NCBI GenBank assembly: GCA_029267635.1 | Contig: JAJUIK010000021.1 | Location: 1 to 32,562, forward strand | DNA length: 32,562 nt | Direction of reading: 5' to 3' | Origin: Moraxellaceae bacterium | GTDB lineage: Bacteria > Pseudomonadota > Gammaproteobacteria > Pseudomonadales > Moraxellaceae | Part shown: in pieces, positions 7,090 through 15,930 of the stretch | How positions within the stretch are numbered: the first letter of the stretch is position 1 | Layout: the number at the start of each line of letters is the position of its first letter | Made by a program: the position numbers and the translations under genes | The notes under the pieces: model-generated | Told to the model about the DNA's origin: nothing | Databases searched by the model: none | What the model saw: the letters and a program-made list of their open reading frames with translations, nothing else

Positions 7090-8118
7090 CTAACCTCCTA
7101 ACATGTGCATGCTGATTTTTCGTGAGGACTGAGTGTCGGCCTGTTGTGTGATGGCGTGAAAGCCAGACTCCTTGTGCCAGATATAATCGGAAAGTGCCGT
7201 CTGTAAGTGCAATGCAGCGAAAGGTTTAGCCGCAGTCAAGGCCCTGATTTGTGTTTTCAGACTCAATCCCTGCGGGGCAAATAAACAGTTATAGAAATCA
7301 CCTTGTGCCGTTAAGCGTAGCCGGTCACAGCTGCCACAAAAGGAATGGGTAATGGTCGAAATAATTCCAATAGGATGGCCATCAATCAGATATTGCCGTG
7401 CCGGATCAGCTGAATGCCAGTTCAGGACGGTAAGATCAAATTCAGTGGCAAGCGTTTCCAGAATTTGCCGCTCGCTGACCACATGTGCACTGGACCATCG
7501 ATGTTCACCATCAAGTGGCATAAATTCAATAAAGCGTAAAATAAACTGGTTCTGGATTGACCAGCGTGCTAAACGCAGAATCTGATCTTCATTCACGCCA
7601 CGCATTAATACGCTATTGATCTTGATCGGAAAACCTGCAGCCTGTGCGGCCTCAATTCCTTCAAGAACCGGTATCAAATCTTTTTGTGTCAACTGTTGAA
7701 ACTGGGCCGCATCCAGGCTGTCTAAACTGATATTCAGATCATCCAGCCCCGCCTCTTTTAATGCATTCGCATAGGGCTTGAGATAATGGGCATTCGTGGT
7801 CATGGCGATGCGCTTCAAGCCAATCGCTTTCAGCTGCTGCAATTGCGCAATAAAGTGCACCACTCCCTGACGCATTAAGGGTTCACCGCCGGTGATACGA
7901 ATCTCCTCAATGCCACGGCGCACCATAAAATCACAAAACAGGTAAAGCTCTTCAAAACTGAGTAGATCTTTTTTATTGATCCATTCGGGATGCTCGGGCA
8001 TACAATAGACACACTTAAAATTGCAGCGATCTGTCACTGAAATCCGTAATTTCCGTTTATGACGACCAAACTGATCCACAAAGCGCATATCTGTTTTAGG
8101 CTGTGTCAGCATATTCAT
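7090..8118 (-). CDS. moaA: GTP 3',8-cyclase (radical SAM)
   Basis: MoaA performs the first cofactor step, cyclising GTP with S-adenosylmethionine radical chemistry. The 342-residue product has the N-terminal cluster motif CNFKCVYC (Cys32, Cys36, Cys39), the GGEP motif near 79-82, and the C-terminal second cluster with Cys261, Cys264 and Cys278 (CGSC and YNCLF). It ends in the conserved Gly-Gly (341-342) that enters the active site. The GAGGGA ribosome site precedes ATG 8118. It lies 126 bp after mobA, the largest gap inside the operon, and its last glycine codons carry the moaD ribosome site. Confidence 0.95.
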   Translation of the reverse strand: MNMLTQPKTDMRFVDQFGRHKRKLRISVTDRCNFKCVYCMPEHPEWINKKDLLSFEELYLFCDFMVRRGIEEIRITGGEPLMRQGVVHFIAQLQQLKAIGLKRIAMTTNAHYLKPYANALKEAGLDDLNISLDSLDAAQFQQLTQKDLIPVLEGIEAAQAAGFPIKINSVLMRGVNEDQILRLARWSIQNQFILRFIEFMPLDGEHRWSSAHVVSERQILETLATEFDLTVLNWHSADPARQYLIDGHPIGIISTITHSFCGSCDRLRLTAQGDFYNCLFAPQGLSLKTQIRALTAAKPFAALHLQTALSDYIWHKESGFHAITQQADTQSSRKISMHMLGG

Positions 8119-8244
8119 GTGGAATATCCCTCTTCAGGCTTGTGCCGCCATACGACCTTAATCGGTGCGCGATATCGGCATTGCCCCATCTTGTTCTTGT
8201 TTAATTTGCAATAAGCGTTCCAACTTTGTGCTGGCGTGAAAAAT
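8119..8244 (-). other. Spacer between mobA and moaA with an open frame after the mobA stop
   Basis: The 126-bp spacer continues in the mobA frame for 28 further sense codons after the TAA at 8245-8247. It reads IFHASTKLERLLQIKQEQDG then AMPISRTD before the next TAA. This could be a lost C-terminal extension or the end of a decayed gene. I see no hairpin terminator, so read-through into moaA is likely. Confidence 0.4.
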
Positions 8245-8877
8245 TTAGTCGCTGTGCAGAAATCTGAGCTGTTGATACTGCTGCAGCTCATCAAAGGAAT
8301 TAATGCTGTGAAAAAATAGAGCCTGATTTGTGAAACATGTCACTTGAGCGTGCAGATCAGCAAAACAGGCTTTTAAACTGCGCTGTTTTTGCGCTAGATG
8401 CTCCAATAATTGGGCAAGACTGTCTCGTTTCACCAGACAAAATGGATATAAGGCGGTGCCATTGATTTCTACATAAGCCACTTTGGCCAGAGGATGTCTG
8501 GCCAAAGCCCGATGCAGGCAGCTCAGGACATTTGATGGAATAAAAGTCACATCACAAGGGACAAACAGCACGTGATCCGCTTGTACGTGCGACCAGGCAC
8601 TTTTCATGCCCATCAATGGCCCAAAAAAGCCACTTTGGTCATCACTGTAACAGTGCACGTTGCCAATGATCTGCTGATAAATGGACGCATCGCGATGGCT
8701 GTTGATCCAGACCTGTGCAACACCCGCTTTCAGTTGCTGGTATATTTTGATCAGTTGCATCTGATCATCAAAGGTCTGGAGCAACTTGTTGACGCCATTC
8801 ATTCTTCGTGCCTGACCGCCAGCCAGGATCACCAGGTCGGTAACAGGGTAATCTTTTTTCTCAGGGACACGACTCAC
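8245..8877 (-). CDS. mobA: Molybdenum cofactor guanylyltransferase
   Basis: MobA attaches GMP to molybdenum cofactor to give the MGD form required by NasA. The 210-residue product opens with the nucleotidyltransferase signature LAGGQARRMNGVNKLL near residues 18-33, followed by the FVPCDVTFIPSN region around the metal-binding Asp. The start is GTG 8877, which overlaps the nasA stop by four bases (GTGA). GGAGG lies 7 nt upstream, so mobA is translationally coupled to the enzyme that needs its product. The gene is a divergent MobA, and the C-terminal third is less conserved. Confidence 0.85.
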   Translation of the reverse strand: MSRVPEKKDYPVTDLVILAGGQARRMNGVNKLLQTFDDQMQLIKIYQQLKAGVAQVWINSHRDASIYQQIIGNVHCYSDDQSGFFGPLMGMKSAWSHVQADHVLFVPCDVTFIPSNVLSCLHRALARHPLAKVAYVEINGTALYPFCLVKRDSLAQLLEHLAQKQRSLKACFADLHAQVTCFTNQALFFHSINSFDELQQYQQLRFLHSD

Positions 8878-11654
8878 TGCGCCACCTCCGCCTGACAGGC
8901 TTTAATCAGCCCGCGAATCTCAGGCAAACATGAGCCACAGTTGCCCCCAGCTTTCAAGCAGGCCGTGACCTGTTTTTCATCGATGAGGTTTTGGCTTTGA
9001 ATAGCCTCCATGATCCGGTTCTTGCCCACTTTAAAACAGCTACAAACCAATGGGCCGTCATTGTTGAGCATCGACATCGGCTGTCCGGCCAGCAAGGCTT
9101 TACGGTGCATGAGACTTAAACGCTCCCGCTTGAACAGACTGGCCACCCAGTCCCGATCGGGTAATAAGCGCTTGGGTGCGATATATAGATTGGCAATCAA
9201 TTGTCCTTCTTTTAACACTACACTGTGACTGATCTGTGCGGTCTGGTCTTCAAGATTCAGCCATTCAAAGCTTTCTTCCTGGAAGGGCAACCATTCTTTT
9301 AAATGTTCGGTGGTTTCTGCCAGTTTTTTACGGTCTGCTATCTCATAACGTACGGCACCAGGCAGGGTGACTTTTGTCCACCATGCCATCTTTTCCAATG
9401 CTGGCCTTATACGCTGTTCATAGCCTTGACGTATGTATAACACCCCATGCCATTGACTATAAAAAGGCTGAATCAGGACCGGGGTATGCTTAAATTCCGG
9501 CTCGCCTGAAATGGCATCCACTACTGGATTGACCACTTTTCCGATACGGGCATCAGAAGCAACCTGATCATTCCAGTGAATAGGTGCAAAAACCTGCCCA
9601 CGGCGGATATTCTGACTCAGCTCGGCACGCAGCACGCAGCTACCCCATTGAGATTTCACCTTAACTAACTCAGCGTCCTGGATGCCATATTTCAATGCAT
9701 CTTGCGGATGAATTTCACAGTAGGGTTCTGCGCGATGACTGCTGAGATTGGCTGACAGCCCGGTACGGCTCATGGTATGCCACTGGTCTCGAATGCGACC
9801 GGTATTTAAAATCAGCGGAAAATCAGGACTCACTGGATGTACAGGATTTATTGCTATGGTGGCGATAAATTTTGCCTTGCCATTCAGATGACTGAACTGC
9901 CCTTGCTCATAGAGACGTGTCGCTGCAGGATTCAGTTGATCTCTGGACCAGACCGGCCATTGAACCGGTTGCAGTGCCGCATATTCATCAGGGGTTAAAT
10001 CGCTTAAACCCTGCAGGTTAAAATAACGGAAATGTGGCGTTGTACTACGCTGGGCCTGATCGGAATTTTCCAGCGCTGATAACCGCGCATGTTCGAGAAA
10101 GATCTCATGGCTGCTACGATAGTCAAAATGCTGAAAACCCATACGCTGCGCCACCTGACTGATGGCCCACCAATCCGCTTTCGCGGCATAAGGTGCTGGT
10201 AAAAAAGCCCGTTGTCTGGAAATACGGCGTTCCGAATTGGTCACCGTCCCGTCTTTTTCACCCCATCCCAGCGCAGGCAAAAGTACATCGGCATATTGCG
10301 TGGTGTCAGTATTCAGACAGATATCCGATACCACCACAAATTCACATTTTTCCAGTGCACGTTTAACCTGATCGGCATCCGGCAAACTCACCACAGGATT
10401 GGTGGCCATGATCCAGATAGCCTTTATTTTTCCGCTTTCTACCGCACGAAATAAATCGACGGCTTTCAGGCCGGGCTGCTGGGCAATATGTGGACTTTGC
10501 CAAAAGTTCTGCACCAGTTGTTGGTGTGCTGGATTGTTCAGTTCCAGATGTGCTGCCAGCATATTCGCCAGTCCACCGACTTCGCGCCCCCCCATGGCAT
10601 TTGGTTGCCCGGTCATGGAGAACGGTGCTGCACCAGGTTTGCCTATTTTGCCGGTCAGTAAATGACAGTTGATAATGCTATTGGCCTTGTCCACGCCTTG
10701 CGACGACTGATTAACCCCCATCGAAAATAGGGTCATCACTTTATCTACCTGCGCGAATTTCTCATAAAAACTTTGCAGTTTTTCCAGGGCAATACCCGTC
10801 CGTTCAGCCACCTCGATCAATATGGCTTCATCTTCACTGGCGAGCAAAGCCTGCTCTAGGCCTTGAGTGTGGACGCCAATAAAATTTTGATCGGCATATC
10901 CGTGTTTAAACAGATATTGTAATAAGCCATTGAACAGTCGGACATCTTGCCCTGGCAAGATTGGTAAATGCAAATCGGCGGCTTCACAGGTACTGGTAAA
11001 GCGTGGGTCAACCACCACCACGAACAAATCACGTTGCGCTTTAGCCTGCATAATGCGCTGATAGAGTACCGGATGGCACCATGCGGTATTCGATCCGACC
11101 AACACCACCATATCGGTCTGTTCAAAATCCTCATAACTGGCCGGAACAATATCCTCACCAAAGGCACGTTTATGCGCTGCTACAGCCGAGGACATGCATA
11201 AACGTGAATTGGTATCAATATTGGCTGTGCCCAGATAACCTTTGACGAATTTATTCACTACATAGTAGTCTTCGGTCAGTAATTGCCCCGATACGTAAAA
11301 GGCAATACTGTCTCGTCCATACTGATCAATACAGTGCTGAAATTGATCCGAAATCGTGGCAATTGCAGTTTCCCAATCAACAGGTTGACGATGGGCTTGC
11401 CGTCCAAGCATGGGTTGCAGTACACGTGTTTCCAGTCCCAAGGTATCCGCCAGATTGCTGCCTTTAATACACAATTTTCCATAATTGGAGGGATGCTGCA
11501 CATCCCCCTGCACACTGACTTTTTCACCCGAAGCCGTTTGGGTCACCTCTACGGTCACACCACAGCCCACGCCACAATAAGGACAGGTGGTATGTGTAGT
11601 TTTACTGGAATTTTCTGTGAAGCTATTGAGATCCACCATGGAAATACTGTTCAT
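8874..11654 (-). CDS. nasA: Assimilatory nitrate reductase catalytic subunit with C-terminal [2Fe-2S] domain
   Basis: NasA reduces nitrate to nitrite in the cytoplasm with a bis-MGD molybdenum centre. The 926-residue product begins with the [4Fe-4S] motif CPYCGVGC (Cys24, Cys27, Cys31) and a fourth Cys62. Next come the molybdopterin oxidoreductase domains and the dinucleotide-binding domain (LILNTGRIRDQWHTMSRTG). It ends with a BFD-like [2Fe-2S] domain (Cys871, Cys873, Cys906, Cys909). No signal peptide or twin-arginine motif is present, which fits the assimilatory cytoplasmic type. The start has AGGAG 5 nt upstream. The neighbouring reductase fusion probably passes NAD(P)H electrons to the C-terminal cluster, as NasC-like partners do in other species. 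Confidence 0.94.
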   Translation of the reverse strand: MNSISMVDLNSFTENSSKTTHTTCPYCGVGCGVTVEVTQTASGEKVSVQGDVQHPSNYGKLCIKGSNLADTLGLETRVLQPMLGRQAHRQPVDWETAIATISDQFQHCIDQYGRDSIAFYVSGQLLTEDYYVVNKFVKGYLGTANIDTNSRLCMSSAVAAHKRAFGEDIVPASYEDFEQTDMVVLVGSNTAWCHPVLYQRIMQAKAQRDLFVVVVDPRFTSTCEAADLHLPILPGQDVRLFNGLLQYLFKHGYADQNFIGVHTQGLEQALLASEDEAILIEVAERTGIALEKLQSFYEKFAQVDKVMTLFSMGVNQSSQGVDKANSIINCHLLTGKIGKPGAAPFSMTGQPNAMGGREVGGLANMLAAHLELNNPAHQQLVQNFWQSPHIAQQPGLKAVDLFRAVESGKIKAIWIMATNPVVSLPDADQVKRALEKCEFVVVSDICLNTDTTQYADVLLPALGWGEKDGTVTNSERRISRQRAFLPAPYAAKADWWAISQVAQRMGFQHFDYRSSHEIFLEHARLSALENSDQAQRSTTPHFRYFNLQGLSDLTPDEYAALQPVQWPVWSRDQLNPAATRLYEQGQFSHLNGKAKFIATIAINPVHPVSPDFPLILNTGRIRDQWHTMSRTGLSANLSSHRAEPYCEIHPQDALKYGIQDAELVKVKSQWGSCVLRAELSQNIRRGQVFAPIHWNDQVASDARIGKVVNPVVDAISGEPEFKHTPVLIQPFYSQWHGVLYIRQGYEQRIRPALEKMAWWTKVTLPGAVRYEIADRKKLAETTEHLKEWLPFQEESFEWLNLEDQTAQISHSVVLKEGQLIANLYIAPKRLLPDRDWVASLFKRERLSLMHRKALLAGQPMSMLNNDGPLVCSCFKVGKNRIMEAIQSQNLIDEKQVTACLKAGGNCGSCLPEIRGLIKACQAEVAQ

Positions 11655-11710
11655 TTAAGCTCCTGATTTGGGATAAGGTTATGCACCGAGGTAAAAGGTG
11701 ACTAAAACTC

Positions 11711-13321
11711 CTACCCTGCATTTTTTAATGCAAAATCCCGGCCAAACAGCAACTTGCTACGGATATTGGCAATCGGCGTTTGATCGGCAATCAGCTCCGC
11801 ATACCATGTGCCATCTTCGGTATCGCCAAACAGTACGGCACCGATGACTTTATCTTTCTGGATGATGATGCGTTTATAAATTTTCCGTTTTTCATCATTC
11901 AGGATAATGTCTTCATAATCTTCCCGCGGTTCAAAGTTCCCTGCGGAAAAGACATCACAGCCACTCACTTTTAATTGGGTCGGTACGGTCGGTGTTTTAA
12001 ATGTCAGACTGCCACGTTCCGCCAGATGTGATGCACAAATAAAGGCTTGCCCCCACAAAGGTTCAACCAGCCCAAAGGTTTGATTGCGATGTTCGATGCA
12101 CTCCCCAACCGCATAAATACTCGGATCAAAGCTTTGCAGGATGTCATTGACCAGCACACCACGCTGACAGCGCAAGCCGGCACGTTGTGCCAATTCAATA
12201 TTCGGACGAATTCCCACAGCGAATACCACCAGATCAGCGTCCAGTAAGGTGCCGTCTTTCAGGCGCAGCTGGATGACATGACCATCTTGCCCAATCAGTT
12301 CTTCAGTATCGGCCTCAGTTAAGATTTGGATGCCTTTGGCTTCAATACTCTGTTTGAGCAGATCACTGGCTCGCGCATCCAGCTGGCGGTTCATAATGCG
12401 ATCCAGCAAATGCACCACGGTCACATTCATTCCACGCTGTTTCAAGCCATAAGCTGCTTCCAGTCCCAGCAACCCAGCCCCAACCACCACAGCATTTTTC
12501 TTGTGCTTGCAGTACTCCAGCATGGTGTTAACGTCATGAATATCACGGAAACTGATCACACCCTGCAGATCGCTACCCTTAATTGGTGGAATAAACGGTT
12601 TGGAACCTGTCGCCAGAATTAAACGATCATAAGCCACGACTTCACCTTGTCTGGTGTAGACTTGCTTACGTGCACGGTCAATATTCACAGCAGGATCACC
12701 AGCAATAAAACGGATACCTTTATCGGCATACCAGGGATGTGAATGCAGCATGATGTCCTCCATGTGCTTTTCTCCAGAGAGCACAGGTGACAACATAATG
12801 CGGTTATAGTTCCCCCAAGGCTCCTCTCCAATCACAGTAATGTCATAACGATCGGGTGCCATGTCCAGCAAGTCTTCCAGACAGCGCATGCCGGCCAGGC
12901 CATTGCCGATCAGCACCAGTTTCATTTTTTCGCTGGAAGTTCCAGGGTTGGTGATATACGTCTTCTGTGGAATTGGACTGATCAGCACCTTGCCATTTTC
13001 AATCTTGCTTGGAAACACCAGAAGTCTCTGGTCTTTATCTTCCAGACAGCGCCCTGTAGCCAAACTGAAATGCTGCTTGTAAATCGGAGAAGCCACTACC
13101 CGTTCGCCCTGCAAATCACCCAAAATACCACGCGACATCACAAAGGCTTTGCTGAACGGATCTTGATTACTGAGTGCATACACACGTTTTTCATGACCTA
13201 CACGGAAAATCGCAATTTGCTGTCCTTGCAGCAGTGCACCCACGCCAGTATTCGGCGTGATGTCCTCTAGGCTGCACACTTCAATCCAATCCATTTCGTT
13301 CATTTTTTTTAAAATTGTCAT
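11711..13321 (-). CDS. Fusion of NirD-like domain and FAD/NAD(P)H reductase
   Basis: Residues 1 to about 118 match the Rieske-fold NirD small subunit of NADH nitrite reductase, including YALSNQDPFSKAFVMSRGI and YKQHFSLATGRCLED. As in ordinary NirD, no Cys/His iron-sulfur ligands are visible. From about 133 to the end is a pyridine nucleotide-disulfide oxidoreductase with two dinucleotide folds, GNGLAG (139-144) and GAGLLGLEAA (281-290). It resembles NasC/NasB electron-transfer subunits and the N-terminal part of NirB. The protein could support NirB through its NirD part and feed electrons to NasA through its reductase part. It lies between nirB and nasA, which fits both jobs. AGGAG is 8 nt before ATG 13321. 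The dual role is inferred. Confidence 0.85.
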   Translation of the reverse strand: MTILKKMNEMDWIEVCSLEDITPNTGVGALLQGQQIAIFRVGHEKRVYALSNQDPFSKAFVMSRGILGDLQGERVVASPIYKQHFSLATGRCLEDKDQRLLVFPSKIENGKVLISPIPQKTYITNPGTSSEKMKLVLIGNGLAGMRCLEDLLDMAPDRYDITVIGEEPWGNYNRIMLSPVLSGEKHMEDIMLHSHPWYADKGIRFIAGDPAVNIDRARKQVYTRQGEVVAYDRLILATGSKPFIPPIKGSDLQGVISFRDIHDVNTMLEYCKHKKNAVVVGAGLLGLEAAYGLKQRGMNVTVVHLLDRIMNRQLDARASDLLKQSIEAKGIQILTEADTEELIGQDGHVIQLRLKDGTLLDADLVVFAVGIRPNIELAQRAGLRCQRGVLVNDILQSFDPSIYAVGECIEHRNQTFGLVEPLWGQAFICASHLAERGSLTFKTPTVPTQLKVSGCDVFSAGNFEPREDYEDIILNDEKRKIYKRIIIQKDKVIGAVLFGDTEDGTWYAELIADQTPIANIRSKLLFGRDFALKNAG

Positions 13322-13350
13322 TTTTCATTCTCCTTTATTTTTCAATCTGC

Positions 13351-15897
13351 TTAGGCTTCGGCCATAGCGATGCGCGTTGCATCACGTTCTACTTCGGTCT
13401 TTGGCCGGATTTGCCCGCGAACTTCAGCAAATTGAATATGCGGGTCTTGCTGCTGTTCAGCTTTGGCATTGATAAAAGTTTTAAAGCGCTTACGCACTTC
13501 CGGATCTTCCACCGCCGTACGCCATTCATCCTGATAGGTTCCCACCACATGGCTCATGCGGCGTTCCAATTCAGCAGCTAGCCCCAGAGAATCATTCACC
13601 ACGACATCTTTTAGATAATCCAACCCACCTTCCATGTTGTCACGCCATACCGAGGTACGTTGTAAACGGTCTGCCGTCTGGATATAGAACATAAAGAAGC
13701 GGTCGATATAACGGATCAAGGTGTGGGTATCGAGATCAGAAGCCAGCAACTCGGCATGGCGTGGTTTCATGCCGCCATTGCCACAAACATACAAATTCCA
13801 GCCTTTTTCAGTGGCAATTACACCAACATCTTTACTTTGTGCTTCGGCACATTCACGGGTGCAACCAGATACAGCCATTTTCAGCTTGTGCGGTGAACGC
13901 AGACCTTTGTAACGGTTTTCCAGGAAGATAGCCAAACCGACGGAATCATCTACTCCATAACGGCACCACGTGCTACCCACACAGGATTTCACCGTACGCA
14001 GCGATTTACCATAAGCATGGCCGGATTCGAAACCGGATTTGATGAGTTTTTCCCAGATTTCAGGCAACTGATGCACTTGTGCACCAAACATATCAACACG
14101 CTGACCACCGGTTAATTTGGTATACAAACCATATTCTTTTGCAATCTGACCAATCGCAATTAAGCCATCGGGTGTCACCTCACCACCAGCCATACGTGGT
14201 ACGATCGAATACGAACCATCTTTTTGGATATTGCCGAGATAATAGTCATTGCTGTCTTGCAAACCGGCATGCGTTGGCTTCAATACGAAGTCATTCCAGC
14301 AGGAAGCCAAGATATTTGCCACCGTCGGTTTACAGATATCACAGCCCAAACCGTGGCCATGCTGCTGAATCAGATCATCAAAGGTTTTAATTTCATTCAC
14401 ACGTACCAAGTGATACAGCTCTTGGCGTGAATAGGCAAAGTGTTCGCACAGGTGGTTATTCACCGTAACACCTTGACGTTGTAGTTCTGTCTTCAACACC
14501 TGAGTCACTAACGGCGTGCAGCCGCCACAAGCCGTTGCAGCTTTGGTGCATTTTTTCAGCGCACCCAATGAGGTTGAACCCTCTGCAATTGCACTGCAGA
14601 GATCTGCTTTAGAAACATTGTTACATGAACAGATAGTTGCACTGTCTGGCAGCAAATCAACTCCGCTCCCCCCCGTTTTTGCCGTGGACTGCGCATAACC
14701 CGGCATGATGAGACTTTCCGGATTTTCCGGCAGCGACAACCCATTCAGCATCATTTGCAGTAAGTCATTATATTCTTTGGCACATCCGACCAGCACTGCA
14801 CCCAGCAATTTCGTTTTCTCAGCATTGACCACAATCTTTTTATAGATTTGCGCAGCTTCATCGGCATAGAAATAGCTCAGTGCATTCGGTGTCACGGCAT
14901 GTGCATCTCCGACAGAAGCCACATCCACGCCCATCAGTTTCAGCTTGGTGCTCATATCTGCACCAGCAAACGGGCTGCATGCCTGTTCCATTACATGCTT
15001 GGCGGCAATCCGGGCCATGTCATAACCGGGGGCTACCAACCCGTAAATTTTGTTATTCCAAAGTGCACATTCACCAATGGCATAAATATCGGGGTTGGAT
15101 GTTTGGCAATAATCATTAATCATGATTCCGCCGCGCTCCCCAATAGCAAGCCCGCTCTGACGCGCCAATTCATTCCGTGGACGGATACCCGCAGAGAATA
15201 GAATAATGTCCGTTTCCAGTTCCGAACCATCCGCAAACTTCATTACGTGAGTACTAGAAATTCCGGCTTCAATTGATGATGTTGCCTTTTGGGTATGAAC
15301 ACTCACTCCCAAATTTTCGATTTTTGCCCGTAAAACTTTACCCCCCAGATCATCAATTTGTACTGCCATAAGGCGCGGAGCAAACTCCACTACATGGGTG
15401 TCCAGATTCAAATCACGCAGTGCCTTCGCCGCCTCCAAGCCGAGTAAGCCACCGCCAATGACCACACCAGTTTTTGCCGTTAAGCTGGCTGCGCGAATTG
15501 CATCCAGATCTTCAATGGTGCGGTAAACAAAGCAGTTTTCACGATCATTGCCCGGAATAGGAGGAACAAAGGCATATGAACCGGTTGCCAACACTAATTT
15601 ATCAAAGCTCAGAACTTCTCCATGATGAGTGGTGACCGTTTTATGCAAAGGGTCAATCGCCACAGCTTTGGTATTCAGACGTAAATCAATACCATACGCA
15701 TCTGCAAAGTCTGCACGGCACAAGGTCAGATCTTTGGCCGATTTTCCGCTGAAATATTCAGTCAAATGCACCCGGTCATACGCCAAACGTGGTTCTTCAG
15801 CCAAAATGGTGATTTCCACTTCGTCACCGGCATGTTCCAAAACAGATTCGATAAATTTGTGGCCAACCATGCCATGACCGATCATGATAATTTTCAT
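13351..15897 (-). CDS. nirB: Assimilatory nitrite reductase (NADH) large subunit
   Basis: NirB reduces nitrite to ammonium in the cytoplasm using NAD(P)H, FAD, iron-sulfur clusters and sirohaem. The 848-residue product has N-terminal FAD and NAD folds (IGHGMVGHKFIE at 6-17, then VIGGGLLGLEAA). A BFD-type [2Fe-2S] motif (CSCNNVS ... CGGC) follows. The sulfite/nitrite reductase half has the cluster and sirohaem cysteines in CVGSTWCRYG near 636 and SGCTRECAEAQ near 675. Length and order are standard. GGAG stands 7 nt before ATG 15897. The gene follows the transporter by 33 bp. Confidence 0.95.
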   Translation of the reverse strand: MKIIMIGHGMVGHKFIESVLEHAGDEVEITILAEEPRLAYDRVHLTEYFSGKSAKDLTLCRADFADAYGIDLRLNTKAVAIDPLHKTVTTHHGEVLSFDKLVLATGSYAFVPPIPGNDRENCFVYRTIEDLDAIRAASLTAKTGVVIGGGLLGLEAAKALRDLNLDTHVVEFAPRLMAVQIDDLGGKVLRAKIENLGVSVHTQKATSSIEAGISSTHVMKFADGSELETDIILFSAGIRPRNELARQSGLAIGERGGIMINDYCQTSNPDIYAIGECALWNNKIYGLVAPGYDMARIAAKHVMEQACSPFAGADMSTKLKLMGVDVASVGDAHAVTPNALSYFYADEAAQIYKKIVVNAEKTKLLGAVLVGCAKEYNDLLQMMLNGLSLPENPESLIMPGYAQSTAKTGGSGVDLLPDSATICSCNNVSKADLCSAIAEGSTSLGALKKCTKAATACGGCTPLVTQVLKTELQRQGVTVNNHLCEHFAYSRQELYHLVRVNEIKTFDDLIQQHGHGLGCDICKPTVANILASCWNDFVLKPTHAGLQDSNDYYLGNIQKDGSYSIVPRMAGGEVTPDGLIAIGQIAKEYGLYTKLTGGQRVDMFGAQVHQLPEIWEKLIKSGFESGHAYGKSLRTVKSCVGSTWCRYGVDDSVGLAIFLENRYKGLRSPHKLKMAVSGCTRECAEAQSKDVGVIATEKGWNLYVCGNGGMKPRHAELLASDLDTHTLIRYIDRFFMFYIQTADRLQRTSVWRDNMEGGLDYLKDVVVNDSLGLAAELERRMSHVVGTYQDEWRTAVEDPEVRKRFKTFINAKAEQQQDPHIQFAEVRGQIRPKTEVERDATRIAMAEA

Positions 15898-15930
15898 ATG
15901 TTTTCTCCGGATTCTTACGATTTCTTAGAT

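Noticed and set aside
8874..11654. Periplasmic NapA-type nitrate reductase
   Set aside because: There is no twin-arginine signal peptide, and a C-terminal BFD-like [2Fe-2S] domain and nirB neighbours point to the assimilatory cytoplasmic enzyme.
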